Shown: positions 41,977 to 53,600, counted from the stretch's first letter. The stretch: DNA of 64,000 bases from Bacteroidota bacterium (GCA_021324735.1 JAJPIO010000006.1:203667-267666), one strand, 5' to 3'. Notes: generated from the sequence alone by a model not told the origin. Numbers and translations: made by a program.

Positions 41977-42983
41977 GGCAGAGATTCTTCATGCAGGAGT
42001 CCCATGGCTCGTTCGAATACCATTTCGATCGAGATCTCCTTCATACAGGCATGAGTGTAGATCGGACACCGTTCGCTTCCGTGTGATGTGCAAGGCCGGC
42101 ACCATAATCCCTGCAACTCGATCGTTTCCCCTGCGGCTCTCGGAGGGGCGAACCCAAATGCTGGTACGGTGGGCCCGAAGATCGTGAGCACTTTGGTCCC
42201 TACGGCAACCGCCACATGCGATGGTGCACTGTCGTTCGTAATAAGCATGGAACATTGCGCAATCACGGCAGCCGATCCTGCAAACGGTAATTTACCGGTC
42301 AGATCGAGAACATTATCTCCACAGGCGGCGGAAATCTTTGCTCCAACTTCGGACTCATCTCTTCCACCAATTACGACCACCCTCGATCCATTCGAGATCA
42401 GTTTTTTCGCAAGGTTTACAAATTTATCATCCCCCCACTTTTTAGTAGCCCAAACGCTACCGGGAGCAAGCGCGACGACCGGTCCTGGCTCGTGAAAGAA
42501 TGCAGCAAACTCTGGGATCGGTGGCGGAGTCAATCTCGGTAATGCCAGCGTATCTACACCATCTCGAATAGCAGTGAGCGGGAAAATCGCTCGTTCGTAC
42601 CGGTTGCTCCATCCTGAATCAACGATGGTATGAGTCAGTCCGGCATGAGTCATGGAAGAGAATCCAACTTTATGCTTGACATCGATGAGTGATGCTAACG
42701 CCTGACTCCGTCGCGAACTATGGAGCAGAAAGAGGGTATCACAATTAAGCTGACGAAGCTCTTCCGCTTTCTTTTTAAGCCCGGCTATTCCACGTTCTTC
42801 GCCTCGTTTATCATAGGGAATCACTCGATCGACATCCGGCGAGTATGAGATGATATCCGCAGCCTCGGGACGCACCAAGTATGAAACGTGAGCATTCGGA
42901 TCTAATTGTTTGATCGCATGGGCAAGACTTAGCGAGACGATCGCATCACCTAAGAAGGCTGTTTCGATTACAAGTGCCCGCAT
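41973..42983 (-). CDS. ADP-heptose:LPS heptosyltransferase-like glycosyltransferase (GT9)
   Basis: A 336-residue glycosyltransferase of family GT9 that adds heptose or a related sugar to the LPS core. MRALVIETAFLGDAIVSLSL, VALAPGSVWATKKWGDDKF and LITNDSAPSHVAVAVGTKVLTIFGPT are the family motifs. The C-terminus has a paired-cysteine stretch (CRPCTSHGSERCP) common in this clade. It follows the LpxL-like gene by 12 bases, so the cluster ends with lipid A and core functions. Acceptor unproved; waaF or waaC relatives are the closest types. Confidence 0.88.
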   Translation of the reverse strand: MRALVIETAFLGDAIVSLSLAHAIKQLDPNAHVSYLVRPEAADIISYSPDVDRVIPYDKRGEERGIAGLKKKAEELRQLNCDTLFLLHSSRRSQALASLIDVKHKVGFSSMTHAGLTHTIVDSGWSNRYERAIFPLTAIRDGVDTLALPRLTPPPIPEFAAFFHEPGPVVALAPGSVWATKKWGDDKFVNLAKKLISNGSRVVVIGGRDESEVGAKISAACGDNVLDLTGKLPFAGSAAVIAQCSMLITNDSAPSHVAVAVGTKVLTIFGPTVPAFGFAPPRAAGETIELQGLWCRPCTSHGSERCPIYTHACMKEISIEMVFERAMGLLHEESLP

Positions 42984-42995
42984 TTATCTCTTACA

Positions 42996-43805
42996 TTAGC
43001 TCGCGTGTTTCCATCGACGATGTTGCCACAACCACAATTCCGGTTTCTCTCGAATTGCCTGCTCGAGGATCGCCGTATGGCGCGCTGTTAACTCGCGTAC
43101 ATTATCTTCGGACGTTCCAATAAGGTCATCGAATGGCACTTCAATGAACTTGCAGCAGTACCCTTTCAGCGTCCGTTCATACGGTTGCAGAAAAAGAATC
43201 GGCGCTCGTGTGGCAAGTGCCAAACGAGCCGTACCGGGAAACGTGGGTGTACTCTTTCCAAAAAATGGCACTCGAACATCATCCGGACCGGCGGATTGAT
43301 CTCCCAAGATCGCTAATATCTCTTTGTTTCCAAGCGCCCGATAGATCGTACGAACATCCCCGGCATTGAGCATCCGATTGCCAAACCGCGTACGCATTCG
43401 GACCATGAAATTTTCGGCGATCGAAGAACGCTGGTTCTTAATAATAACGTCGAGCGGACGATCTATCCGCAGCGCACAACCTAAGGCAAGCCATTCCCAA
43501 TCAGCCAAATGTCCCGATAATAGTATTGCTCCATTCTGTCGAGAAATAGCTTTTATGACGACCTCTAAGTTGTTAATTTCCAATCCATTATAAATGGCTA
43601 CGCGAGGACCAAAACGAAGAAATAGGAATTCAAAAAAAACACGGCCAAGGTTGGCAAAACACCGAACGGCTATCCGTTTTTTCTTCGAATCGCTTAGGTC
43701 TGGAAAGGCCAGAGCAAGGTTCTCCATCGTCACCTGGCGGCGAATGCCGGCATAAAACGCCAGCCGGCCAAGGAAGCCGCCGAGCACTCGGAGAACCAGG
43801 AGCAT
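42996..43805 (-). CDS. Lipid A biosynthesis acyltransferase (LpxL/HtrB-like)
   Basis: A 269-residue lysophospholipid acyltransferase-type enzyme that adds a secondary acyl chain to lipid A. The HX4E catalytic motif is H99-L-A-D-W-E104 in ILLSGHLADWEW; later blocks AILGDQSAG and FFGKSTPTFPGTARLALAT also fit the family. The ATG at 43805 overlaps the stop of the upstream GWxTD gene as TAATG, indicating translational coupling; a TTG further upstream (43841) is less likely. A hydrophobic N-terminal helix anchors it in the inner membrane. Confidence 0.88.
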   Translation of the reverse strand: MLLVLRVLGGFLGRLAFYAGIRRQVTMENLALAFPDLSDSKKKRIAVRCFANLGRVFFEFLFLRFGPRVAIYNGLEINNLEVVIKAISRQNGAILLSGHLADWEWLALGCALRIDRPLDVIIKNQRSSIAENFMVRMRTRFGNRMLNAGDVRTIYRALGNKEILAILGDQSAGPDDVRVPFFGKSTPTFPGTARLALATRAPILFLQPYERTLKGYCCKFIEVPFDDLIGTSEDNVRELTARHTAILEQAIREKPELWLWQHRRWKHAS

Positions 43806-45265
43806 TAGTGTGCCAGTCGTAACGCTTCGCGCGTTTGCCAATCCGGTTCGTAGTTCTCCCCGATCACATTCGAGTGGACAAGGAAGTAATTGCCACCACC
43901 CTGCCGGTCGAGAAATGCGAACTGAGGGAAATTGCCATCGCGTAAGCGCATCTCAGAATTACGATCGTATTCCCAAATAATGTACGGCTTAAGGCTGGGA
44001 TCAAATGTCACGGTCGTTACACGCGCCGGCGGACCATACGTGATCCAGATTCGCCCACGATCCGTCTTCCATCCTGGCGTCTTCTGATACTTGAATTGAG
44101 TTTCTGCTTCCCCTAAACGCTTGAGGAAAAGCCGGTATGCATCGAACGGCTGTGCGGAGTGATGGATCGCATCCTGCTGTCGCCAGAACGTAAAAAGAAA
44201 ATGCTGCTTGCTATCGAGGGTCGTTAATTTCTTGGCAGCTTTTTGATCTAACTCGCTCCCCCAATACATCGATTGTGGCAGACGCTCGTTTATTTCCGCC
44301 TCCGTCATCTTTGCGAAGTCAGAGCCAGCGAACAGTTCAGAATCGTTAAGCGCGGAAGCCGTAGGCCGCTCCGGAGCTTCCTCGGAGAGCTTCATCCCGG
44401 ACGAGTAGTAGAATTGTTTTTCGGCTTCGGCAACAATAGCGTCTTCCGACTTCACACGAATCCGCAGCTTATAGGAATCGCTTGCGAGACCATCGATGTC
44501 GATTCCTTCCATGATCGGAAGCGACTCACCGAGCAATGCTACGCGTTGCGTGTTGGAGACGACCTCTTTTCCGTTAGCATCGACCACCGCCGTTATTACA
44601 TTAACGCTCTGCGCCGGATCGACAGACGCGTGAGGTACATACAGCTCGCTATAGAAAAACAGCTTCGTATAATTCTCACCATACACAGCGGAGGGATTAG
44701 GAGTATAGATGTAACCTGATTTCTCAAAGGGCGACGCTGCCCCATTTGACTTTTCCATAGAGGAGCCAAACTCGATACCGCCTAAAGCAAACTTTGTGCG
44801 ATCGTGGTCTGGAATGGTGACCGGAATGACGATCGTATCATATATCGCCTTACCATCTTTGCTGCCTCGATCCCACAAAAACGCGGCGAAAGTCAAAGGT
44901 GCATAGACAACCGGGAATACCATTGTTCCAAGCAACTTATTCGCCCCAACAGAATCCAATTGCTGCTGGGTACCGGAAAAACGAACGGTATCACGAATAT
45001 CTTTTTTATCCGCGACGGCTCCGTTTTGCCATATCTCGATCCGGGCCGCGATAGGAGCGGTCCATGTATTATTAACCTGCTTAAATGCAAGCGCTCGCTC
45101 GAGAACACCATAATCGACTTCTACCTCGATACGAGTGCTATCATATCTAAAGGCAATTGCATCGACCTCGAGTGGACTTTGGGCGCGAAGAGACGTGGAA
45201 GCAATAAGACCGATCAACGCGAGAAGTGCAACGGAGTATTTCATAGCTGTTATGTTACGAGACAT
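43805..45265 (-). CDS. GWxTD domain protein
   Basis: A 486-residue exported protein with the GWxTD signature (TPGWKTDRGRIWITYGPPARV) near residue 405, in a family seen in Chlorobi, Ignavibacteria and Acidobacteria. A signal peptide (VALLALIGLIASTSLRA) follows either ATG 45265 or ATG 45244. The N-terminal part is beta-rich and lacks recognised domains. The family has no settled function; here it sits downstream of a PorV-like gene and upstream of lipid A/LPS genes, suggesting envelope work. Confidence 0.85.
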   Translation of the reverse strand: MSRNITAMKYSVALLALIGLIASTSLRAQSPLEVDAIAFRYDSTRIEVEVDYGVLERALAFKQVNNTWTAPIAARIEIWQNGAVADKKDIRDTVRFSGTQQQLDSVGANKLLGTMVFPVVYAPLTFAAFLWDRGSKDGKAIYDTIVIPVTIPDHDRTKFALGGIEFGSSMEKSNGAASPFEKSGYIYTPNPSAVYGENYTKLFFYSELYVPHASVDPAQSVNVITAVVDANGKEVVSNTQRVALLGESLPIMEGIDIDGLASDSYKLRIRVKSEDAIVAEAEKQFYYSSGMKLSEEAPERPTASALNDSELFAGSDFAKMTEAEINERLPQSMYWGSELDQKAAKKLTTLDSKQHFLFTFWRQQDAIHHSAQPFDAYRLFLKRLGEAETQFKYQKTPGWKTDRGRIWITYGPPARVTTVTFDPSLKPYIIWEYDRNSEMRLRDGNFPQFAFLDRQGGGNYFLVHSNVIGENYEPDWQTREALRLAH

Positions 45266-45317
45266 TGGCTATAGGTTTCATTAAGGAGAGACTGGGCTAA
45301 ACGCGATTTGAAAACGA

Positions 45318-45358
45318 CAAAAAGTAAGGCGTTCTTCTCGAACAAAGAAGAACGCCTT
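45318..45358 (-). terminator. Rho-independent terminator after the PorV-like gene
   Basis: A 12-bp stem, AAGGCGTTCTTC (45326-45337) with its complement (45347-45358), loop TCGAACAAA, followed on the minus strand by ACTTTTTG. Confidence 0.85.
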
Positions 45359-45383
45359 CTATAAAGATCAAGCAGGCATTAGG

Positions 45384-46457
45384 CTATTGGAAATTAGCGC
45401 TAATCGAGATTCTGTGAATTCCTCCAAGGCTCCTGGTGGTGTTGAATGCATAGTCCACCGTACCAGAGAAGTCCTCACTCTTATAATGGAAACCGGCGCC
45501 GATACCAAGACCAAGCTGGTCCTGATTAAAGGCATATCCGGCGCGGAATGCTGCCATATCATTCCAAATGTATTCGCCGCCGAGATTAAGCTGCTCGGGG
45601 CCATCGGAATGAGTTGAGAAATCGAAGTCGACATTGAGCTTTTGATTCTCCACTTTGCCCTGGAATACATCGCTCGCAACGCCGATACGGAAGATAAGCG
45701 GCAGGGGGAAGTTACCAGTCGTATAGCTACCGGTCAGCATGGACTGTACCGAGTTAATGCCTGTGTTCGAAGAAAGGAACGACAAGCTATTACCGGTAAA
45801 GTTACGATCAGAACCGAGGTTCGAAAGGTCCATCGCGATCTTCATATTATAGAAGTCGGTAACGTACTGCGAACCGGCGTCAAACGCAAGACCATCGGCA
45901 GACATATCGAGAATAGAACTTCTCAGGTATTTTCCTGTCGCACCGAAGGAAAAGCGATCGGTCAACGAACCGGCGATCGTGACACCAAATGAAAGATCGT
46001 TCGCATTGAACGTCCCTGCATTTGCATCATTCTGGATCGTAGCAAAATTAAGGCTGCCATAGTCCACCATGGTAAGTGAAACACCGGCACGATATCGTTC
46101 GCTAATAGGCATTGTAACACCGATAAAATTGTGCGTTACATTGCCAAACCAATGCGTGTAGGATGCGCCTACATTGACGCCGGGAAGCCGTGCAATGCCT
46201 GCCGGATTCCAATAGAGAGCGGTAATGTCATCGGCAAGTGCGCTGTAGGCACCACCCATAGCCGCAGAACGAGCTCCGACCCACAACTTTGCGAACGTAG
46301 AACCTGAAGCACCAACGTTAGTAAAGTTAGGACCTGTTGTGCCAGTTGTTGTGCCACCTTGTGCCCGGACAGTAGTGCCGGCGGCGACCGTAAGCAATCC
46401 AACGCCCAGCACCGTTGCTACTCTTTTTGCCAAGCCTCGATTTACGTATATCTTCAT
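45384..46457 (-). CDS. PorV/PorQ family outer-membrane protein
   Basis: A 357-residue outer-membrane beta-barrel of the PorV/PorQ (UPF0164) family. Signal peptide residues about 1-32. AKLWVGARSAAMGGAYSALADDITALYWNPAGIARLPG is the family fingerprint; the rest is alternating beta strands to FSGTVDYAF and a terminal phenylalanine-containing strand. In T9SS bacteria PorV shuttles substrates to the attachment complex. Several similar paralogues occur per genome, so this may be a non-T9SS relative. It lies between the 1339-residue secreted protein and the GWxTD gene. Confidence 0.86.
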   Translation of the reverse strand: MKIYVNRGLAKRVATVLGVGLLTVAAGTTVRAQGGTTTGTTGPNFTNVGASGSTFAKLWVGARSAAMGGAYSALADDITALYWNPAGIARLPGVNVGASYTHWFGNVTHNFIGVTMPISERYRAGVSLTMVDYGSLNFATIQNDANAGTFNANDLSFGVTIAGSLTDRFSFGATGKYLRSSILDMSADGLAFDAGSQYVTDFYNMKIAMDLSNLGSDRNFTGNSLSFLSSNTGINSVQSMLTGSYTTGNFPLPLIFRIGVASDVFQGKVENQKLNVDFDFSTHSDGPEQLNLGGEYIWNDMAAFRAGYAFNQDQLGLGIGAGFHYKSEDFSGTVDYAFNTTRSLGGIHRISISANFQ

Positions 46458-46553
46458 GTCAACGCTTGATGTAAACTCTATAAACTCTTTCTTATCGTTA
46501 CTTGAACCAATGTAGCCCTCTTTACAAAGAAAGAGGGCTTGTACGGGTCGTCG

Positions 46554-49500
46554 TTATTTGATATTGTTAATGTGGCCCGAGGTCGGTACAATGACCGCAA
46601 ATTTTGTAACGGTCTCGGCGATCTCGGCATTCGTGCTCGGATCCTTCGCGATCACTCGCGCGAAGAGTACCTGGCTGCCAACACGCTGCTTGCCACTGGT
46701 GAGCAGATTCCACTCTTCCACCGACGAACGATCGGTTAGTGACGTGCTACCATTGGAATTGGTCGTATAGCCAATATGCTCGAGCGTATTGATAAGCGTA
46801 CCATCAAGCGCATAGATCTCGATCGTTGCGCGCGGTGGAAGACGCGTGAAGTAAAGCTTCGCGTTATCCGGCGATGTTTGTCCGATATGCGTTACGATAT
46901 ACGGATTCGGTACAACTTGTACCTGATCGAGTATCGAAGACGTATAGTTGCTGGAATTCGAAAGGTCGGTATTCGCTCCATGCTCCGTAACAATACGGAA
47001 TTGCGCATTCGGGAATGGAAGGTTCTTCGCAATACCCGTGAATGATAGCGTGACCTTATCGCCAGGCACAAAGTCCTTCGTATGCGGATTCACATGCGAG
47101 CCAGTACCTGCGATCGTATCTCCCGTCGTCGCACGGTCTGCAATCTCCGGCGCATTAAATATCAACTCGGCGCCACCAACCTTTAAGCGGTGTACCACGA
47201 GATGATGATTGTGTTGCGCATCAGCATTACTGCTATCCTCGAGCAATGGGAAGTAATATGGTCCTGTCGTTCCGTTCGATGTCTGTGCGGCATTTTGGAA
47301 AGCCGGTTGTGCATTGATATGTACGGCATCGAATGCAGCCGGATCGTAATAATGCCAGGCATCTACTTCGTAGTAACCGGGCTGCGGTACTCGCATTGTA
47401 TCCGGATCATCATATTTCGGGAACGGCAGGCTATCCGGAGCCTGGAATAGGACATCGCTATAGTAGCGCCCATCGACCTCATACATGAGTTCGTTGAGGC
47501 TATCCTTTACATGTCGTAGAACCGCCGCCGGACAATTCGAAAGCGATACGGTGATCGGCATGACGGTCGGCGTAATTGCACCACCCGGCATTTGGATCGG
47601 TATCGGACTTGGCATCGTGTTGCCAAACTTCACATCGTACGAGGCTTCACCGAGGCCACCGATAAACGCAGGCCGCGTGCTCTTTGCCGTATAATGATAC
47701 TGCGGCTTGCGAGAAATGAACGTACCCGTATCGCCAGACGACTTAATCAGTGTGTCGAGCGTATAGGTCGTATCTCCTCTCGTGATGACGTCCCCTTGAT
47801 TGTGGCCGATCAACACGAGTGTCTTTTGATTCAATGTGATCGGTGGGCGCTGTACCGAGTCGCCAGGCAGATTGTATATATTCTGGTTCGGATCGTTCGC
47901 CGAACCAAAATTCGTACGCTGCGAAAGGCGCAAGATCTGCGGATCACCCTGACCACTGACCGACACCGACTTCAACCGGTACGGTGAGCATAACTGCTCA
48001 AATGAGATATCCGCAAGAACGTGGAACGCCTGCCCGACGGTCTGGTTCGGAGCGAAGAGCGAGTTATCGGTCGAGAACTGCGACGTAAAGGTCGAGTCAC
48101 AGTTCACAGTACCGTTCACGTGAAGTGTGATCGCTCCCAACTGGGTCTGTGGGAAGTAATACGGCGATGCCATCGTCGTATGATTATTATTGATCTTGTT
48201 TACACTATCCGATATATCCACCAGCAAGAAAAGTGGGCTCTGGTTATGCACCAGTTCCGGATAATGAGCATATTCATTCCAGCGAGGCTGGAAGCTTACA
48301 TATATCACATCGTTGGTAAATAGCTGCGCAAAGCGACCTGTATCTACGATATCCAATCGAACATCCTGCAGGCCACCGGCCAAGCAACTACCTGCTATAT
48401 TACTTGCAGTATCGCCATTGAATGTTGTAAGGTACGCCGGCTTCGACGGCTCCCCTACCACAGCATTCTTATTATTAACGATAGCCGTGTAAAGCGGTCC
48501 CGTATGGTTGACCGAATCGTACTCATCGTATGCGATCAGATAATAGTAGTACTTCACACCATTGTACAATCCTTCCGTACCAGTGAGGATACCATCGTGG
48601 TTGTCATCACCCACATCAAGGTACGAATGAGGGATCGGATGTGGAGTCGAATTTAAACGTGTATAATGGATGTGATTGAAATGGCCTTTGCTATCAAAGA
48701 CGGAGTCGCTGCGAAAATCATAGAGATGCCAATCACCCAGCATAACGTCTGGATTGATACCGTCCGGACGGATCGTGCTATCATGATCACTGCGGGTGGA
48801 ACGCCATAACTGGTAACCCATAAATGGCAGGGTTGCCTCTTTACGGATATTCGTATCGGGAACGCTGAGCAGGCTGCTGACCGGATCGAAACTGTGCTCG
48901 GCACTGGAGTCCCACGTTACCAATACAGCACGATCGAGCGATTGCGTTTTTACGATCGGGATGTTCGGTGGAACAGGCGAAAGGAAGTGATTTACGAAAT
49001 AACCATAGGTTGTATCGAGCTTGCCCGATGAATCCGGCTTTATAGAAAGTAGGGTAGAATCGACTTCGCCAAAAACCTGGTGAGCAAAGTCGCTAAGAAG
49101 AAGCAGTGCCCCCAAATTCGTCTTCGGGTCGGTCTTACTATCGCGAGCGATCGTAATACCTACAACAGTTTCGACTGAGCGATGGGGCGGAAGCGTGAAT
49201 GGACCGGTCGCCATTAAGAGGCGTTTATCCTGGTACACATTATCCCATTTTTCGTGTCGGCCTGAAGACACGAAATCGTACCGCAGGTCCTGTGTCGAAG
49301 GATCGTTAAGAAGAATCCAGTTTTTGAATGTCGAAAGCCCTCGCTGATTCTTTTGGAATAAACTATTGGGTCCATAGCCACGTAAGGCAGCACTATCGTC
49401 GTTGGGTATAATATTACCGACGGAGTCGATAACCGGGCTTTCGAGGAAGCTAAAGCCTACCATTCCATAAGCGCCACCATCGCAGGACACCTGTGGGTTA

Positions 49501-50573
49501 CGGAATTGATAGCCCATATTCAACTTTGTCGGGTCTGATCGATACGGCTGACGCAACTGAGCCACATATGTCGGATTGGCGTTAGCCTTCACTACGCTAT
49601 CATCGATATAGCTATTACCATCATCCTGGGAAGCATTATTACATGCCGTACCAAGATCTGGATCAAATGCGGGGGCCATCCAGCAGTCGAGCAAGGAATC
49701 GCTCGAAGAATTCGTGACCTTCTGGCGAAGGAAGATCATGTCACGATACCGGCCAAAGCTCCAGGAATAGATCGCCTCGATAACATCAAGGCCGAACGGA
49801 TACCCTTGACCAGGACGGTATTCCGGGTTGTTGCTTGGATCCGCGTCGGTATAAATATTCACAATATCTTCTTCGGAGATGATCGCCGGGAGTGCCTTTT
49901 TACCGATCTTATCGAGACCGCGGGCTGTAGTCAGCTTATTAGCATCTCGCATCGTCACATCGGAGATGTAATCACCGAAGTAAAAATTGCGCTTAAGGGT
50001 CTTAGTCGCGCTGGTGTCCCACAAGGGCCATGCATAATACGGTGAAGGAACAACTGACGACGAGCCCGAAAGATACTGGCCAGAGGTCTTATCATACCGT
50101 GGACCAACATAGCTGATATATTTCGCAGCCGGAGTAGAACCATCATCGCCAACCGTCTTACCGACCTGGCTCGCCTCACCTTCGATGTACCAACCGGCAC
50201 CCGAATTCGGATTATATCCAAGTTCGCATAGCTTGCGGCGTTTGCCCTGAATTTCCTTCTTCGTGGCGAACCAAAGGCCCTCACCAAAAATGTAGCTATC
50301 TCCTGAACCGCGCGGCCAGAATAGCCCTTCTGCATTACCCGAACCAGCATTGAACAATACACCGCGGTTCGTGTAATAGAACTCGATGTTGCTGTAGGCA
50401 TTGGTCTGCCGGAGGAAGTTCTGCGGCTCGGCGCCTTTCTTGTTGTCCTTCGGAGTGGGCCGAGCGGCAAGCTTAGTGGTGCTCGCGAGCACCATGCCAA
50501 CGAGCGCCAGCGCCATCAGCATTTGCGTAGCTCGTCCGAGCTCCATTCGACGTACTTGAATCATACTTCTCAT
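46554..50573 (-). CDS. Very large secreted protein, TonB-receptor partner candidate
   Basis: A 1339-residue exported protein of unrecognised family. An N-terminal signal (ATQMLMALALVGMVLASTTKLAA) precedes a region rich in Gly, Asn and Tyr (GRGVLFNAGSG-like text), and multiple beta-rich segments with the pair NNPEYRPGQGYPFG and DPDLGTACNNASQDDGNS. The last 110 residues (VVPNPYIVTHIGQ, LYFTRLPPRATIEIYALDGTL, EWNLLTSGKQRVGSQVLFARV) resemble a FlgD-Ig or T9SS sorting fold but lack the standard YPNP start. It sits between a TonB receptor and the PorV-like protein, which points to an outer-membrane complex. Confidence 0.7.
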   Translation of the reverse strand: MRSMIQVRRMELGRATQMLMALALVGMVLASTTKLAARPTPKDNKKGAEPQNFLRQTNAYSNIEFYYTNRGVLFNAGSGNAEGLFWPRGSGDSYIFGEGLWFATKKEIQGKRRKLCELGYNPNSGAGWYIEGEASQVGKTVGDDGSTPAAKYISYVGPRYDKTSGQYLSGSSSVVPSPYYAWPLWDTSATKTLKRNFYFGDYISDVTMRDANKLTTARGLDKIGKKALPAIISEEDIVNIYTDADPSNNPEYRPGQGYPFGLDVIEAIYSWSFGRYRDMIFLRQKVTNSSSDSLLDCWMAPAFDPDLGTACNNASQDDGNSYIDDSVVKANANPTYVAQLRQPYRSDPTKLNMGYQFRNPQVSCDGGAYGMVGFSFLESPVIDSVGNIIPNDDSAALRGYGPNSLFQKNQRGLSTFKNWILLNDPSTQDLRYDFVSSGRHEKWDNVYQDKRLLMATGPFTLPPHRSVETVVGITIARDSKTDPKTNLGALLLLSDFAHQVFGEVDSTLLSIKPDSSGKLDTTYGYFVNHFLSPVPPNIPIVKTQSLDRAVLVTWDSSAEHSFDPVSSLLSVPDTNIRKEATLPFMGYQLWRSTRSDHDSTIRPDGINPDVMLGDWHLYDFRSDSVFDSKGHFNHIHYTRLNSTPHPIPHSYLDVGDDNHDGILTGTEGLYNGVKYYYYLIAYDEYDSVNHTGPLYTAIVNNKNAVVGEPSKPAYLTTFNGDTASNIAGSCLAGGLQDVRLDIVDTGRFAQLFTNDVIYVSFQPRWNEYAHYPELVHNQSPLFLLVDISDSVNKINNNHTTMASPYYFPQTQLGAITLHVNGTVNCDSTFTSQFSTDNSLFAPNQTVGQAFHVLADISFEQLCSPYRLKSVSVSGQGDPQILRLSQRTNFGSANDPNQNIYNLPGDSVQRPPITLNQKTLVLIGHNQGDVITRGDTTYTLDTLIKSSGDTGTFISRKPQYHYTAKSTRPAFIGGLGEASYDVKFGNTMPSPIPIQMPGGAITPTVMPITVSLSNCPAAVLRHVKDSLNELMYEVDGRYYSDVLFQAPDSLPFPKYDDPDTMRVPQPGYYEVDAWHYYDPAAFDAVHINAQPAFQNAAQTSNGTTGPYYFPLLEDSSNADAQHNHHLVVHRLKVGGAELIFNAPEIADRATTGDTIAGTGSHVNPHTKDFVPGDKVTLSFTGIAKNLPFPNAQFRIVTEHGANTDLSNSSNYTSSILDQVQVVPNPYIVTHIGQTSPDNAKLYFTRLPPRATIEIYALDGTLINTLEHIGYTTNSNGSTSLTDRSSVEEWNLLTSGKQRVGSQVLFARVIAKDPSTNAEIAETVTKFAVIVPTSGHINNIK

Positions 50574-50625
50574 TATTCTATAAAACTTCGATTGTTTGTG
50601 AGCGTAGAGTTAAGCGTTCCTGCCG

Positions 50626-53600
50626 TTAGAAGCGAATGGTTGCATTGAAATAGACCCGGCGCGGCACCTGGTAATTCGTACGGCGATTAAAGTTATCGGT
50701 ACGGTACCGTGTGTAAGCGATCTGTTGCTCAGCCACGCTAACGCGACCATCGTGGTTAAGATCGATCCTTGGGTTATAGTAGAGATTGCCCAAAGCATCA
50801 ATGGAATTACCACGGAGATTCGTGGGATCGTTGTAATAATCAAGGGCCGCACCCAACTGCCCGGTCGTTCCATCATTATCACCTTGACCGGTGACCGGAT
50901 AAACGCTGATCGGATTTGTCTGATTGAACAAGTTGATCACTTCAAGCTGGAGATCGAGGAAGATATTCTTCATGCTTGCACCGAAGAGATCTTCGAACGG
51001 CACCGTGCGAGTAAGCGTAGCATCGGTCTGGAAATAATCCGGCTCACGTTCGCCATTAATATCGCCGATCTGAGCACCACGCAGATTAACTTTCGTATAT
51101 GGTGTACCGGACTGATATTCCGTGGTAGTCTGTAGCGAGAACCACTGCAAAAGCTTACTGCCGAAAAGTGTCGGTCCCTCGCCCTTATTGTAGTTCAAAT
51201 TAAAGAGCAACGATGCGACATGTGTGCGATCGTAGCTGAATGGGAACGGCGAAAGCGGGAGCGTCGCCTGCTGCGAGCCTGGATCCTGATTGATCAGGTT
51301 CTGGTATGCTTCCGTGGCCGAAGATGACGTACCCTTAGCAGAGGAATAGGTGTACTGCAATTTTGCAGAATAGTTATCAGACATCCTCTTTTCCGCCACG
51401 AGCTCGATCGCTCTCGAGCTACCATACTGGTCATCCGTATAGATCGTATAGCCACTGGCAAGAAGCGGGCTCGATACGGACTCTAATCCTGACTGATTAC
51501 GAAGATCCTTGTAGATACCTGTTATGCTGAACGCGAAGACATCCGAAAGCTGCGTGTTGAAACCAACATCGATCTCCTTGGTACGCTCGGCAGCGAGACC
51601 GGCATTACCAATGATCTGATTTCCACGAATGAGTGCACGGTTAAGAGCATTTAAATCGCCACCCGCAGTATTCGTCAATACGTCATTAAGGTTCGGCTGC
51701 TTGAAATACCAGTTATATCCAAAATTGAAGGTCGTCTGATCTGTAACCGCGTACGTGATAGCAAGCCGTGGAGAAAGCTGCGTTTGGACCGGGGCCTTCG
51801 ATACGCCATTCGCGATCGGGTTATAGACATTGTTGATCTGGTATGCATCCGACTGATACATGTCAAAGCGAAGACCCGGGGCGAATGTAATATCGCTAAA
51901 CTCCATCTTGTCTGTAGCGTAAATAGCTGCGGTATAAGGATGGACCTGGAAGGAATCTTTGAACGGATTCGGATCCCATGGGAGATCATTCTCGTACTTA
52001 TAGATCGACATCAAGTTGCCTTCAAAACCGGTATTTAACTGATGTGAACCAAGCTGGATCGAATACTGACCGCTGAATTGCGATTGCCCAGAGTTCCGAA
52101 TAACGAATCCAGAATTATTACCTGCAACTGCAAATAATCCGGCTACACCGTAACCGTTCGCACTCGACTGGATGATCGTACCACCTTCAATATGTCCGGT
52201 AAACGGATTAATCCCTGTCGGTGAACCAGTAGTAAATGGCTTCGTAGGATCGGACGGGTCCGGAATTTGACGGCTAACCGGCGTATAAATATCGACAATA
52301 CCATCCGGTTGCTTTGTTACACTGCGATCGATATCATTATAGGTGTAGTTGTCTGCTACCGATAAGAATTGTGGGGAATGGAATACATCAAGCGGCTGAG
52401 AATGATCGTACTTCCCAAGTTGAATATCGTAAATAGAATACGAACCGGTCAACTCCAAAACGCCCGAACCGATCTCACCACGAGCCGTAAGAGAATAGAC
52501 GTTATTTACCTGTTGTTCTGCTGGGATGTAGTAAGGATCCTCATACAATGTACCCCAACCACCCAATTCATCGGTCTCAGACGAAAGCTCTGTATTAGCA
52601 GAAACGCTGAAGCCCAACGCATTAAAGCTTAACTTACCGGTCGCAGAACGGCGGAAACGTGCTGTATTTGGGATCTCACCCAGGTTATTACCCAGTGGAT
52701 CGATCACGCCGAGGCCCTCATTCGAAAACGTTGGATCCGTAAAGATCGTATAATGACTGAACGTATTAATTCGAGCCGTTCCAAAAAACTTGATATCATC
52801 CGTAAAGACGGGGCCTCCTAAGCCAACTTCATAGATATTATCGCCGAGCGGCATCATTTTGAAGCCATTTCCACTCGTGCCAAAAAGGCTTGGAATCTCA
52901 GTGCGATAGTGAGCCGTGAGCTCTAACTGGTTACCACCAGCCTTCGTCTGCGTGTTGATCTCTCCGCCCGTGAAACCACCTTTCGAGGCATCAGCAGAAC
53001 CGGTTACAACGTCCACTTCCGAAATAGCAAGACGAGAGATCGATTGCTGGAGCGAGCCTGCGCGTCCCGTAAGAGGATCGGTGATCTCTACACCATTAAC
53101 GCGGATCGAGTTAGAAGTACCGCGGCTTCCATGGAAGCTGATACCACCTCCGGCATTATCCTGAACCGCGCCTGGAGTAAGCTTGATAATTTCGTCAATG
53201 CGCTGGCGGCCTGCAATACTCATAAAGCTGTTCTGCGTGTATTGCGATTCGATCACCGTCTTCGTCTTTTCGACCAGCGGCGCCTGCGCAGTTACAATGA
53301 CTGTACGCTCCTTCGTACCAAGCTTGAATGAAAGCGATGTCGTAATATCCGCTCGTACTCGAACATGCTTGACGGTATCCGGAATATAACCGGCATACTT
53401 CGCGACAACGGTATAATTCTGATCTGGGGCAACATTAATGATCGTAGCAACGCCATCATCTTTCGTGAATGCCCCCTGCCTGGTCTCCAGTACCTGGACC
53501 GTAGCACGCAATAACGGCTCGCCGGATTTGGCATCCGTTATTTTGGCCGTGATCTTGCCATACTGAGCATAGGCCGTCGATCCGCCAAGGGTATAGGCCA

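Noticed and set aside
43805-43841. TTG 43841 as start of the LpxL-like gene
   Set aside because: The ATG at 43805 overlaps the upstream stop as TAATG, a common coupled arrangement, and the added residues do not match the family.
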